Assembly (NCBI RefSeq): GCF_001953865.1
Contig: NZ_MQUQ01000001.1
Span: 124,001-188,000 of the forward strand
Direction of reading: 5' to 3'
From: Amycolatopsis coloradensis
Lineage (GTDB): Bacteria; Actinomycetota; Actinomycetes; Mycobacteriales; Pseudonocardiaceae
Length of the DNA stretch: 64,000 bases
Shown: in pieces, positions 49,886 through 58,497 of the stretch
How the letters are laid out: each line of letters opens with the position of its first letter
How positions within the stretch are numbered: position 1 is the first letter of the stretch
Position numbers and translations under genes: made by a program
The notes under the pieces: model-generated
Told to the model about the DNA's origin: nothing
Seen by the model: only the letters and a program-made list of their open reading frames with translations
Database searches by the model: none

Positions 49886-50968
49886 AACGCGGGGGGTGGC
49901 GAGGGTGAAGCGCAGGGTGCCGGAGTCGCCGGGGACGCGTTCGGGGCGGAGCCCCACGCGGGTGGCGGTGCGGTAGAGGGAGTCGTCGCCGGGCAGGCAG
50001 ACGGCGGCGAGTTCGCGCTCTCCCTTGGCCGTGGCGAGAACGGCGAGCCTGGCCAGCAAGGCGGTGCCGATGCCCTGGCGCTGCCAGAAATCTTCGACCA
50101 GGAGCGAGACTTCGGCCGCGCCGCCGTTGGCCGACGGGATCAGCTGCCCGAGCCCGATCACGTCACGGCCGCAGACCGCGAGCAGGCTCACGCCGCGCGG
50201 CGGCATCAGGAGCCGGTGCAGCCAGCGACGCGGCACGGCACGCATCCCGGTGTGGTAGCGGTGGAAGAGCGTCGTCATCGAGCATCTCTCGTGCAGCGCG
50301 GACACCGCCTCCGCGTCACCGGGGAGCCCCTTCCGCAGGACGATCGCGACACCATCCGGCCGGTCGAGCACGATCGGCCCGGTCACGTTGTCGCGAACGG
50401 CGGTCATCAGGCCGATCAGCGCCACGGCCCGGCTCAGTTCCAGTTCGACGAACGGCGACCACTGGCGACGCGCGACGAACGCGGTGCCGTCGCCCACCGG
50501 GAACACCGCCCGGTGCCCGCCCTCCGTGCGAGCCGGGTTCGCCTCGATCGACGGGACCTTCGTGACGACATCGGCCGCGAGAACCCCGCGGAGCACCTCC
50601 GCGAGGCCACCGGGCTCCTCGACGGCTCTTTTGGCCGAGGTGAGCGTCGCGGTGGCCGGATCGACCAGTTCGGCCAGATCCGCGTCGATGACAGCGGAGC
50701 ATTCGCACCCTTCGTCGCGGAGGGTGTCGATGAGCAGTTGTCGCGGTAGGCCGGTCGCCGGGCGCAGGACGATCTCATCGAGCACGCCGCCCGGGACCGG
50801 GAGCACCGATAGCCCGAGGATGTTGCACTCGAGATCGGCCAGCCGGATCGCGATCCTGGCCAGGGTGCCCGGCCGGTCGTCCACGCGGACCCGGACCCGC
50901 CAGGCGGACGCGACCGCCGTCTCTTCACCGGGATGAACCTGGGTGGGCCGGACTCGATAGGTCTCCAT
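49883..50968 (-). CDS. ACT-domain plus GNAT acetyltransferase protein
   Basis: A 361-residue protein. The N-terminal part (about 23-100) resembles an ACT ligand-binding domain: WRVRVRVDDRPGTLARIAIR, then ECNILGLSVLP. The C-terminal 150 residues form a GNAT domain with the acetyl-CoA loop EDFWQRQGIGTALLARLAVL. Such ACT-GNAT proteins can be amino-acid-controlled protein acetyltransferases in actinobacteria; that role here is inference. The ATG at 50968 follows GAGG. Its TAG stop lies in the repeat edge. Confidence 0.82.
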   Translation of the reverse strand: METYRVRPTQVHPGEETAVASAWRVRVRVDDRPGTLARIAIRLADLECNILGLSVLPVPGGVLDEIVLRPATGLPRQLLIDTLRDEGCECSAVIDADLAELVDPATATLTSAKRAVEEPGGLAEVLRGVLAADVVTKVPSIEANPARTEGGHRAVFPVGDGTAFVARRQWSPFVELELSRAVALIGLMTAVRDNVTGPIVLDRPDGVAIVLRKGLPGDAEAVSALHERCSMTTLFHRYHTGMRAVPRRWLHRLLMPPRGVSLLAVCGRDVIGLGQLIPSANGGAAEVSLLVEDFWQRQGIGTALLARLAVLATAKGERELAAVCLPGDDSLYRTATRVGLRPERVPGDSGTLRFTLATPRV

Positions 50969-51078
50969 GACCTCAACGGTCCCGGCCGGTTGTTGCCTGC
51001 CCACGGCGCCGGTGTTTCGCTCAGGTCAGCGTTCGGCGCCCCCACGCAACCCGGACGAAACAACGCAGGCGAACCAGC

Positions 51079-51762
51079 TCAGCGGGGCGTGAGCACACTG
51101 AATTCGTTGCCTTCCGGGTCCACCATCGCCTCACCGCCTTGCCCTGTCGAGCCCAGGCCTGTCGCGCCGAGTTCCCGCAGGCGCCGGACTTCGGCCACCC
51201 GGCTGCCGCCTCGCCGGGGCGCGATCTCGAACCGCAGCCGGTTCCTGTGCTGTCTCTCGTTTTCTGAGGCCAGGAACTCGACGCCGGGACCACGGCCGTC
51301 CGGCGGCCGCAGGCCCACGATCGCCTCCTCCCGGACACCGATTCCCCAGCCCAGAGCGGCCGACCAGAAGCGCGCGAGCCGCTCCGGGTCCCGGGCGTCG
51401 ATGACGACCGAGGCGATCGCGCCGGTGCCCGCGTACTGCTCGCGGGGCTCGAGGACGCAGAACTCGTTGCCCTCGGGGTCCGCCAGCACCACCCACGGCA
51501 CCCGTTTCTCCTCCGGCGGGCCCTGGCCGATGTCGACGTGCCGTGCGCCGAGGGACAGCGCACGGTCCACCAGTTCGGCCTGGTGTTCCAGGGAACGGCT
51601 CGCCAGATCCAGGTGCAGCCAGTTCTTTCCCTGTTTGGGCCCCGCCTCGGTGCGAAAGGCGGGTTCGAACGGGGCGTCCCAGCTGAACAGCCCTTCCCAG
51701 AAACCCGCCAGATCTCTGGGAAGGGCCGAGTCGAAGACCAGGTTCACCAGGCGCGCTGTCAC
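51079..51762 (-). CDS. VOC-family protein with two glyoxalase-like domains
   Basis: A 227-residue two-domain VOC protein. Each half ends with the conserved DPEGNEFCVLEP or DPEGNEFSVLTP, and each opens with a strand-helix pair (VNLVFDSALPRDLAGFWEGL; SVVIDARDPERLARFWSAAL). Substrate unknown. The GTG at 51762 lies seven bases after the minus-strand -10-like TAGGTT (51775-51770), so the mRNA is probably leaderless. Confidence 0.85.
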   Translation of the reverse strand: MTARLVNLVFDSALPRDLAGFWEGLFSWDAPFEPAFRTEAGPKQGKNWLHLDLASRSLEHQAELVDRALSLGARHVDIGQGPPEEKRVPWVVLADPEGNEFCVLEPREQYAGTGAIASVVIDARDPERLARFWSAALGWGIGVREEAIVGLRPPDGRGPGVEFLASENERQHRNRLRFEIAPRRGGSRVAEVRRLRELGATGLGSTGQGGEAMVDPEGNEFSVLTPR

Positions 51763-51927
51763 ACCGGTGAACCTAGACGGAACCACCGACACTTTCGCGT
51801 CATAGGTGGACCCGCGTCCGCGATCGCGGGGCCTTCAGCCAGGGCGGGTTCACGCGTTCGGTTGCTTTCAGGCACATCTTCAGCTCCGCTGACTGGCTCT
51901 GACCGGTTTGGCTTCCCCACCGACCGG

Positions 51928-52692
51928 TCATCGGGTCGCGAGCCGCAGAAGGGCCCAAAGTTGTCCCGCCATGTCCTGGTCTCCGCTGACCGTCACCGCC
52001 GTCGGACCCGCCCGGCCCCAGAGCCAGCGGTAGATCTTGTCCGGTCTGCCGGTGACCAGATCGTCCGCGCGCTGGGCTTCCTCGGCCGAGCATCGCCAGG
52101 CGACCGTTTCCGCGGGCCCGGCTCTGGCGATCCAGTTGTGGCCCGCGGTGCGCAAGCCGACCGAGCCGGTTTTGGTGCCGGACAGTCCCAGCAACGGCAG
52201 CCGCTGGCCGAACCAGAGCGCCAGCGCCTCGTCGATCCCGTCGAGTGCCACGTCTTCCGGGATCTCCGACACGTCCCGTCCGGCCGCGCTCTCCGCGTCG
52301 ATCCGGTGGATCGTCGCCTCGTGCGCCATACGCCGCCGCCAGAACCCGTAACTGCGGTCCGCCGGCCACCAGGTCGGCGCCAGTTCGTCCGCGTCGTGCG
52401 CGGACAGTTCGGCGACGAGTTCGTCCCGGCCCTCGCGGAAGTACTCCTCCAGCGTCTGTCCCGGCCCCGGCTTGCGCTGCCAGTGCTCCGGACGCCGCCC
52501 GTCGGTGACCCACCGCAGAGAGACCCGGTAGACGCTGCCCACATGCCTGAGCACCTCGCCGAGGGTCCAGCCGGGGCAGGTCGGGACCGGCGCGTCGGCG
52601 GACGCGGTGTGCGCCACCCGAGCCATCAGCTCGGTCTCGGCGCCGATCACCTCCAGGAACCTGCCCTGGTCGATCATGGCCTGCCCGGCCAT
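51928..52692 (-). CDS. Maleylpyruvate isomerase family mycothiol-dependent enzyme
   Basis: A 254-residue protein with a DinB-like four-helix N-terminal domain. Family marks are PVPTCPGWTLGEVLRHVGSV (metal-ligand H), AHEATIHRIDAESAAG (second and third ligand histidines) and a C-terminal domain (about 160-250) ending WRCSAEEAQRADDLVTG. Members use mycothiol as cofactor or nucleophile. The reaction here is unknown. GAGAGGGG precedes the ATG. Confidence 0.85.
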   Translation of the reverse strand: MAGQAMIDQGRFLEVIGAETELMARVAHTASADAPVPTCPGWTLGEVLRHVGSVYRVSLRWVTDGRRPEHWQRKPGPGQTLEEYFREGRDELVAELSAHDADELAPTWWPADRSYGFWRRRMAHEATIHRIDAESAAGRDVSEIPEDVALDGIDEALALWFGQRLPLLGLSGTKTGSVGLRTAGHNWIARAGPAETVAWRCSAEEAQRADDLVTGRPDKIYRWLWGRAGPTAVTVSGDQDMAGQLWALLRLATR

Positions 52693-52716
52693 CGGGCACC
52701 CCCTCTCCGTGGCGCG

Positions 52717-53199
52717 CTAGGCCACATATGCCCCGTCACCCATCGACAGCCCGTGCACCACCCGGCGCACCAGTTCCAGGAACACCGAGGCCGCCTGCGC
52801 CAGATCGTCCGCCATTTCGACGGTGACCTTGCCGGTGATCCCGGCCTGCGCCGCCGCCCTCGTGGCGGAGTTGGCCGCGAAGAACACCGCCCAGTCCTTC
52901 AGCTCGGGTGCGACCGATTCGAGCAGCACCCAGCCGCTCGCCGGCCGGGCACGGCCACGGTGCGGACGCCCGCGGGCCTCCAGTACCGCCGCGGCGCCCC
53001 TCAGCGCGGCGAGATACGCCCCGATGAACCGCTCCGCGGGATCGGTCTCCCGCTCCGCTTCGCCGAGGCCGCGCCTTGCCTGTGCGTACAAGGAGACCGC
53101 CGCGGGTGGCGCCGGCGGGCGCAACGACATCGGCAGGGCGGGCTGTGCGGCGTCCCCCGGCCTCTTGGCTTCGTCGGGGGACACGACCGAAACGGACAT
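52717..53199 (-). CDS. SAV_6107-family HEPN-domain protein
   Basis: A 160-residue helical protein matching the SAV_6107-like HEPN family. After a Pro-rich N-terminus (about 1-35) come LYAQARRGLGEAERETDPAE, RFIGAYLAALRGAAAVLEAR and a C-terminal helix (LAQAASVFLELVRRVVHG). The Rx4-6H RNase motif of active HEPN toxins is not in its usual place, so catalysis is doubtful. The ATG at 53199 follows AGGAGGAGGG. A SOS box matching the actinobacterial consensus lies about 103 bases upstream (53302-53317), so this gene is likely damage-inducible. Confidence 0.83.
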   Translation of the reverse strand: MSVSVVSPDEAKRPGDAAQPALPMSLRPPAPPAAVSLYAQARRGLGEAERETDPAERFIGAYLAALRGAAAVLEARGRPHRGRARPASGWVLLESVAPELKDWAVFFAANSATRAAAQAGITGKVTVEMADDLAQAASVFLELVRRVVHGLSMGDGAYVA

Positions 53200-53301
53200 G
53201 ACGACCCTCCTCCTGTACGTGAGCGCCGGGCCGGTGCCCGGTGCGGAGGCGCTTCCCCCGCCCCCGCTCCCGGGCACCTACCGGTGCGCGCTCACCGAAT
53301 G

Positions 53302-53317
53302 TCGAACGTCTGTTCGA
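53302..53317. promoter_or_regulatory. Consensus LexA (SOS) box upstream of the HEPN gene
   Basis: TCGAACgtctGTTCGA matches TCGAAC-N4-GTTCGA exactly, better than the boxes at lexA and recA here. On the minus strand it overlaps the HEPN promoter region, where TACATT and GACATT are -10 candidates. The ybaK-like gene on the other side is 121 bases away. Confidence 0.82.
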
Positions 53318-53437
53318 ACAAGTCCAATGTAACCCTGAAGTGCCCCTTTCTTCAACCCCGGCCACCTCGACCCCGTAGCCGGGTGATCGCCGCATGTGGT
53401 GCGGGACACGGGATCGGCCACGTGATCTCATAGGCTC

Positions 53438-53971
53438 ATGAGCACCATCGACCAGTCCGGCCACCCCTCCTCCGTGGCCAAGGTCGCGGCCGCGCTCGCG
53501 GAGGCGGGTCAGCAGGCCGCCGCCGACGGGATCCGGATCCTCCCCGCCGAAGTCCGCACGGCCGCCCAAGCGGCCGAAGCACTCGGTGTCGAGGTCGGCG
53601 CGATCGCGAACAGCCTCGTGTTCCGCAGTCGTACCGGCGGATCCGAGACCGCCCTGCTCGCACTGACCTCCGGGGCGCACCGAGCCGACACCGCGTTCCT
53701 CGCCTCGCTGACCGGCGCCGACGAGGTCGGCAAGGCGGACGCGGATTTCGTCCGCGAGCACACCGGGCAGCCGATCGGCGGGGTCGCGCCGGTCGGGCAC
53801 CCGGCGGCGCTGACCACCGTCGTCGACACCGCGCTGCGAGCCCACGACGTCGTCTGGGCGGCGGCCGGGCACCCGAAGTCGGTGTATCCCACGACGTTCG
53901 ACGGGCTCGTCGCGCTGACCGGGGGCACCCCCGCGGCCGTCGCGGGCGGCGGGCAGGATGGGCGCCCGTGA
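53438..53971 (+). CDS. YbaK/ProX-like aminoacyl-tRNA deacylase
   Basis: A 177-residue protein of the YbaK/EbsC editing family, which hydrolyses wrongly charged tRNA such as Cys- or Ala-tRNA(Pro). Family marks are GVEVGAIANSLVFRS (with the conserved lysine position occupied by S/N context), the GVAPVGHP loop and VVWAAAGHPKSVYPTTFDGL. The start is uncertain: the ATG at 53438 follows TAGGCT by one base, so a later GTG (53474) could be used if that is the -10. The stop overlaps the next gene (GTGA). Confidence 0.85.
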   Translation: MSTIDQSGHPSSVAKVAAALAEAGQQAAADGIRILPAEVRTAAQAAEALGVEVGAIANSLVFRSRTGGSETALLALTSGAHRADTAFLASLTGADEVGKADADFVREHTGQPIGGVAPVGHPAALTTVVDTALRAHDVVWAAAGHPKSVYPTTFDGLVALTGGTPAAVAGGGQDGRP

Positions 53972-54531
53972 CCGCGATGTCCTCGGAATGCACCCGTTAC
54001 GTCCAGCTGTCCGCGGACGAGTTCCGCGCCCGGCTCCCCGAGGCGCTGACCATCTACGTCGATGCCATGCGTTATCCCGAAGGCACGGCGGAACAACGCG
54101 CGCCGATGTGGCTCACGCACGCGCTGCGCGAAGGGTGGCGCTGCATGGCCGCGCTCGACGCGGACGGCGTCCTGCTCGGGCTCGCTTACGGCTACAAGGG
54201 ACGCGGCGGCCAGTGGTGGCATGAGCAGGTCCGCCACGGCCTGACCCGCCGCGAGGGCCAGGCCGCCGCCGAGCACTGGATGTCCGACTACTTCGAGCTC
54301 ACCGAGATCCACGTCAGCCCCGCGAGCCAGGGAAAGCGGATCGGCGAGGACCTCCTGCGACGGCTGCTCGACGGCGTGCCCAGCGCCCACGTCCTCCTTT
54401 CCACCCCGGAAGGCACCAGCCGGGCCTGGAACCTGTACCGGCGCACCGGGTTCGTCGATGTGCTGCGGGACTATCACTTCGCCGGGGATCCGCGGGCGTT
54501 CGCGATCCTCGGCCGGACGCTGCCCCTCTAA
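53968..54531 (+). CDS. GNAT-family N-acetyltransferase
   Basis: A 187-residue acetyltransferase. The acetyl-CoA region is ELTEIHVSPASQGKRIGEDL (about 111-130), followed by LLSTPEGTSRAWNLYRRTGF. A tryptophan-rich segment (GGQWWHEQVRHG) precedes it. The substrate is unknown. The GTG overlaps the ybaK-like stop, so the two are translated together. It ends head-on against an EamA transporter with a four-base overlap. Confidence 0.87.
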   Translation: MTAMSSECTRYVQLSADEFRARLPEALTIYVDAMRYPEGTAEQRAPMWLTHALREGWRCMAALDADGVLLGLAYGYKGRGGQWWHEQVRHGLTRREGQAAAEHWMSDYFELTEIHVSPASQGKRIGEDLLRRLLDGVPSAHVLLSTPEGTSRAWNLYRRTGFVDVLRDYHFAGDPRAFAILGRTLPL

Positions 54532-55409
54532 GGCTTCGTATAGGCGACGGCGAGCGCGGCGATCAGCACCGCCGCGCCGCACCAGCCGATGGCGCCGAGC
54601 CGTTCCCCGAGCACGGCCATGGACAGCAGGGCGGCGGTCAGCGGTTCGAGCAGGGCGGACAGCGCGGCCAGTACGGGATGCGCGCTTTCGAGGCCGCGGA
54701 AGTACGCGGCGTACGCCAGCGCCGTCGGCACGACGCCGAAGTAGAGGACGAGCGCGAGCACGTCGGCTTGCGGTGGCACGGCCATTCCGAACCACAACGC
54801 GGCGGGCAGGAGCGCCGCGCCGCCGATCAGGCAACCGAAAGCGGTGGTGGGCAAGGGATCCAGGCCTTCGACGCGGGTCGCGGTGACCAGCGTCAGCGCG
54901 GCGAACCCGGCCGCGGCGAGGAGTGCGAAGAGCACTCCGGCGACGTTGGCCTTCTCCCCCGGTGTCCACTGCAACAGGGCGAGTCCCACCAGGGAACCGG
55001 CCAGGGACACCAGCGTCCACGTTCCTGGCAAGCGCCGGGTTCTTCCGACCGTCGCGACGGCGAGCAGCACGGGGGCGCTGCCGATGGTGGTCATGGTCGC
55101 GACGCTCACGGAACTCAGCGAGACCGCGGCGAAGTAGCTGGCCTGGAAGAGGGCGAACAGGCCGCCGACCACCAGAAGGCGACGGCGGGCCTGTGGTGTG
55201 CGGGGAAGGCCGCGAAGTCCTCCGGTGAGCCAGAGGTAGCCGGTGGCGACCAGGCCGCCGATGAGCAGCCGGTACGCGGCGACGCTCAGCGGAGGGAGTT
55301 CCGCGCGGGAGGCGAGCAGGGAGCCGGCGAGACCGCCGGTCCCCCAGAGGACGCCGGCGAGGACCAGCGCGGCCGACGATCGGGCGCGCGTGGGTACGGC
55401 AAGGGACAT
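54528..55409 (-). CDS. EamA/DMT-family transporter
   Basis: A 293-residue exporter with two EamA repeats and about ten helices. Repeat 1 begins ALVLAGVLWGTGGLAGSLLA and ends with SLVGLALLQW; repeat 2 begins AGVLFALLAAAGFAALTLVT and ends GWCGAAVLIAALAVAYTK. Family members export amino acids and small metabolites. Upstream, on the same strand, is a putative 13-residue proline-rich leader peptide with hairpins before this gene, which suggests attenuation. Confidence 0.9.
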   Translation of the reverse strand: MSLAVPTRARSSAALVLAGVLWGTGGLAGSLLASRAELPPLSVAAYRLLIGGLVATGYLWLTGGLRGLPRTPQARRRLLVVGGLFALFQASYFAAVSLSSVSVATMTTIGSAPVLLAVATVGRTRRLPGTWTLVSLAGSLVGLALLQWTPGEKANVAGVLFALLAAAGFAALTLVTATRVEGLDPLPTTAFGCLIGGAALLPAALWFGMAVPPQADVLALVLYFGVVPTALAYAAYFRGLESAHPVLAALSALLEPLTAALLSMAVLGERLGAIGWCGAAVLIAALAVAYTKP

Positions 55410-55524
55410 GGGAAACGCTCCTGCGTCTGTGTCTGTCGGAAGGGACGTCGACGACGCGGGGTGCTTTCAGCGCATCACGGATCGGCCGGGCGGCTGGAAC
55501 GCCGCGCGGCCGCGCACACCCCGC

Positions 55525-55578
55525 TCAGGAGGCGGGGGGTGGGGTGACGAGAAAGATCCGGTGCACGGAGGGAACGTA
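55525..55578 (-). CDS. Putative leaderless leader peptide before the EamA gene
   Basis: A 13-codon frame starting GTG at 55566 reads MHRIFLVTPPPAS and stops at 55525. The -10-like TACGTT is at 55578-55573, six bases before the GTG, so the mRNA would be leaderless. CCCCGC and GCGGGG pair across the end of the frame, and GCGGC/GCCGC pair further on, before the EamA start at 55409. The three consecutive prolines could stall ribosomes. The remaining parts of the 355-base gap 55410-55764 are hairpins, including a TGAAGG-family member. The role is inference. Confidence 0.5.
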   Translation of the reverse strand, partial: YVPSVHRIFLVTPPPAS

Positions 55579-55676
55579 GCAAGGCAGCGGCGGCGTGCGC
55601 ACGTGAATTGCGGCACGGGGCTGAAGAGCCCCTTCGGCTTAGCAGGGCGCTGACCGCCCTGCCGACGTCCGGAAGT

Positions 55677-55729
55677 GCGATGAAGGACGCTTTCCTGGCG
55701 AATTTCGCGGGGAAAGCGTCCTTCATCGC
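55677..55729. repeat. TGAAGG-family hairpin, GGACGCTTTC subtype
   Basis: Perfect 19-bp arms (55677-55695, 55711-55729); left arm GCGATGAAGGACGCTTTCC. The loop has the palindrome GCGAATTTCGC, like the loop at 21.67 kb. It lies 35 bases past the end of the DUF885 gene. A smaller hairpin, GCAGGGCG/CGCCCTGC, is at 55642-55662. Confidence 0.87.
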
Positions 55730-55764
55730 GGCGTGATCACCCGCACGAAGAACGAGAGCGGGGC

Positions 55765-57450
55765 TCAGTCCAGCGCGGCCAGCATCTCGCGCAGCGTGTC
55801 CAGCCCCATCCCGCCCAGCGCGAGCGCCCGCGTGTGGAACTGCTTGATGTCGAAGGCGTCGCCCTGCCGGGCACGGGCCTCGTCGCGCGCGGTGAGCCAA
55901 AGGCGTTCGCCGAGCTTGTACGACGGCGCCTGTCCCGGCCAGCCCAGGTAGCGGTCGATCTCGTCGTACACGTGGGCCGCGTCGGTGACGGTCCGGGTGA
56001 GCATGAACTCCAGGCCGAGGTCGGGCGTCCACCGCTCGCCCTCGTGGAAGCCGGTGCCCGCCGGGATCTCCAGCTCCAGGTGCATGCCGATGTCGACGAT
56101 CACGCGCGCGGCGCGGAACAGCTGCTCGGACAGCATGCCGAAGAGCTCACCGTCGTCGGAAAGGAAACCGAGGTCCTCCATCAGCCGCTCGGAGTACAGG
56201 GCCCAGCCCTCGGCGTGCCCGGAGGTGAACGCCAGCAGCCGCTGGTACTTGTTGAGCGACCGCGACTGGTCGACCGCGGTCGCGATCTGCAGGTGGTGAC
56301 CCGGCGCGCCCTCGTGGTAGACGGTGCTGACCTCACGCCAGGTGGTGAACTCGTCCTTGCCCTGCGGCAGCGACCACCACATGCGGCCGGGACGGGAGAA
56401 GTCCTCGCTCGGGCCGGTGTAGTACGCGCCGACCGTGCCGCCGGGCGGAGCGATCTTGCATTCCAGCTCCATGACCTGGTCGGAGATGTCGAAGTGCTTG
56501 CCACGCAACGACTTCAGCGCGTTGTCGGACAGGTTCTGCATCCAGGCCTGGAATTCCGCCCGGCCGCGCACGACGTACTTCGGGTCGGCGTCGAGGGCGG
56601 CGGCCGCCTCGGCCAGGGTGGCGCCGGGCTTGATCCGGCCCGCGACCTCGCGCATCTCCGTTTCGATGCGGGTGAACTCGGCCCAGCCCCAGGCGTAGGC
56701 CTCGTCCAGGTCGAGGGTGGCTCCGGTGAACAACCGCGACCACAGTTGGTAGGCCTCGGCGCCGACGGCGTCCTTGACCGGCGCCAGCGGGGCGAGTTCG
56801 GCGCGCAGGAAACCGGCGAATTCCGCGTACGCCTCCTGCGCGGCGTGGGCGGCCCGCTCGAGTTCGGCGCGAAGCTCGTCGCTGACGCCTTTCGCGCCCG
56901 ACACCAGCGTGTCGAAGAACCCCGGCTCGTCCTTGAGACCCGCCCAGGTCTCCGCCTGCTCGGCGACCTTGCCGACCTGGCGGAGCGCGGCGACGTGGCC
57001 CGCGTCGGCACCGGCGAGCAGCGACGCGCGGTACTGGTCGAGCGCCTCGGAAACCTTGGCCATGCGGGCGGCGATGTTCGCCCAGTCCGCCTCGGACTCG
57101 GTGGGCATGAGATCGAAGACCATCCGCAGGTTCTGCGCGGGGCTCTCGATCACGTTCAGCTCGGCGAGGTCGAGACCGGCCTCGTGGATCTCCAGGATCA
57201 GCCCGGTCCGCTCGGTGAAGACCGCCTTGGCCGCGCGTTCGCCGTCGTCGCGTGGCTCGGCCGCTTCGATGTCGGCCAGCGCGCGGGAGGCGATCGCGGC
57301 CCGCGCCGCGTGCCCGGCGGGCGAGTAGTCGGTCAGCTGGTCGTCGTATCCGGAGATGCCGTACGTCGTCGCGGTGACCGGGTCGGCCGCCGCGTACTCG
57401 TCGACGTACCGGTCACAGATCTGGTGCACACTTTGCGCGGTCGAAGCCAT
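55765..57450 (-). CDS. DUF885 family putative metallopeptidase
   Basis: A 561-residue protein. The conserved core has VYHEGAPGHHLQIATA, a metalloprotease-like HExxxxH, and ATSGHAEGWALYSERLMEDL, found throughout DUF885. These proteins resemble oligopeptidases, but substrates are unknown. No signal peptide is seen. The ATG at 57450 lies seven bases after TAGCGT (57463-57458), so the mRNA is probably leaderless. Confidence 0.87.
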   Translation of the reverse strand: MASTAQSVHQICDRYVDEYAAADPVTATTYGISGYDDQLTDYSPAGHAARAAIASRALADIEAAEPRDDGERAAKAVFTERTGLILEIHEAGLDLAELNVIESPAQNLRMVFDLMPTESEADWANIAARMAKVSEALDQYRASLLAGADAGHVAALRQVGKVAEQAETWAGLKDEPGFFDTLVSGAKGVSDELRAELERAAHAAQEAYAEFAGFLRAELAPLAPVKDAVGAEAYQLWSRLFTGATLDLDEAYAWGWAEFTRIETEMREVAGRIKPGATLAEAAAALDADPKYVVRGRAEFQAWMQNLSDNALKSLRGKHFDISDQVMELECKIAPPGGTVGAYYTGPSEDFSRPGRMWWSLPQGKDEFTTWREVSTVYHEGAPGHHLQIATAVDQSRSLNKYQRLLAFTSGHAEGWALYSERLMEDLGFLSDDGELFGMLSEQLFRAARVIVDIGMHLELEIPAGTGFHEGERWTPDLGLEFMLTRTVTDAAHVYDEIDRYLGWPGQAPSYKLGERLWLTARDEARARQGDAFDIKQFHTRALALGGMGLDTLREMLAALD

Positions 57451-57492
57451 GACCAGCACGCTACCGGGACGACGGGCGACTTCGGTACGGAG

Positions 57493-58377
57493 TTACGCGC
57501 GGGCCGGGACCAGGCCGAGCCTGCTGACCACCTCACGCGTGGCCTTAGACCGGTTGAACGTGTAGAAGTGCAGGTCGGGGACACCTTCGGCGATGAGCCG
57601 CTCGCACAGTTCGGTCACCGCGTCGATCCCCGCCGAGCGGAACGACTTCGGGTCGTCGGCCAGCGGTTCGAGCCGGTCGAGCAGCCGCCGCGGCGCGGGC
57701 GCGCCGGAGAGCTTGATCGACGTGTGCAGCGTCCGCAGCGTGGTCAGCGGCATGATGCCGGGGATGACCAGCGCCTCACAGCCGGTGGCCGCCACCCGGT
57801 CCCGCAGGCGGAGGAAGTCCTCGGGCTCGAAGAACAGCTGCGCGATCGCGAAATCCGCGCCCGCGCGGAGCTTGCGCACCAGGTACTCGGTGTCGGCTTC
57901 GAGATTCGCCGACCTCGGGTGGCCGTACGGGAACGCCGAGACGCCGACGCAGAAGTCGCCGAGCGACCGCACCAGTTCGACGAGTTCCTCGGCGTAGTTG
58001 AGCCCGTCCGGATGCGGGACCCAGTCGCCGTAGACGTCGCCCGGAGGGTCGCCCCGCAGCGCGAGAATGTTCCGCACGCCGACAGCGGCGTACCAGCCGA
58101 TGACGTTGCGCAGTTCCGCGACGGAGTGGTTCACGGCGGTGAGGTGCGCCATCGGTACCAGCGTGGTCTCGGTGGCGACGCGGGCGATGCTGCGGATCGT
58201 GCCGTCGCGGCTGGAGCCGCCGGCGCCGTAGGTGATCGACATGTACGCCGGGTCCAGTGGCTCGAGTTCCCGGATCGACTTCCACAGCACGGCCTCGTCC
58301 ACCGCGTCCCTCGGCGGGAAGAACTCGATGGAGAACACGGGTCCATCACCCTGCAACCGCTCGACCACCGACGTCAT
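57493..58377 (-). CDS. metF: 5,10-methylenetetrahydrofolate reductase
   Basis: A 294-residue TIM-barrel flavoenzyme that makes 5-methyl-THF for methionine synthesis. Motifs are FSIEFFPPRD with the catalytic glutamate, SITYGAGGSSRDGTIRS, HLTAVNHSVAEL, ILALRGDPPGD and AIAQLFFEPEDF. The ATG at 58377 lies six bases after the minus-strand TAACAT (58389-58384), a leaderless arrangement. No methionine riboswitch was seen, as there is almost no leader. Confidence 0.96.
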   Translation of the reverse strand: MTSVVERLQGDGPVFSIEFFPPRDAVDEAVLWKSIRELEPLDPAYMSITYGAGGSSRDGTIRSIARVATETTLVPMAHLTAVNHSVAELRNVIGWYAAVGVRNILALRGDPPGDVYGDWVPHPDGLNYAEELVELVRSLGDFCVGVSAFPYGHPRSANLEADTEYLVRKLRAGADFAIAQLFFEPEDFLRLRDRVAATGCEALVIPGIMPLTTLRTLHTSIKLSGAPAPRRLLDRLEPLADDPKSFRSAGIDAVTELCERLIAEGVPDLHFYTFNRSKATREVVSRLGLVPARA

Positions 58378-58497
58378 ACCGCCATGTTAGGGGGGAAAGC
58401 CCGCTGGCTGGGAGCCCCCTCTCAGGCAAGGGACGGGCGACTTCAGCCACTCGCGAGCGGTTGCCGAGCGACGTCCACCTGGGGAGACTCTGGAGCC

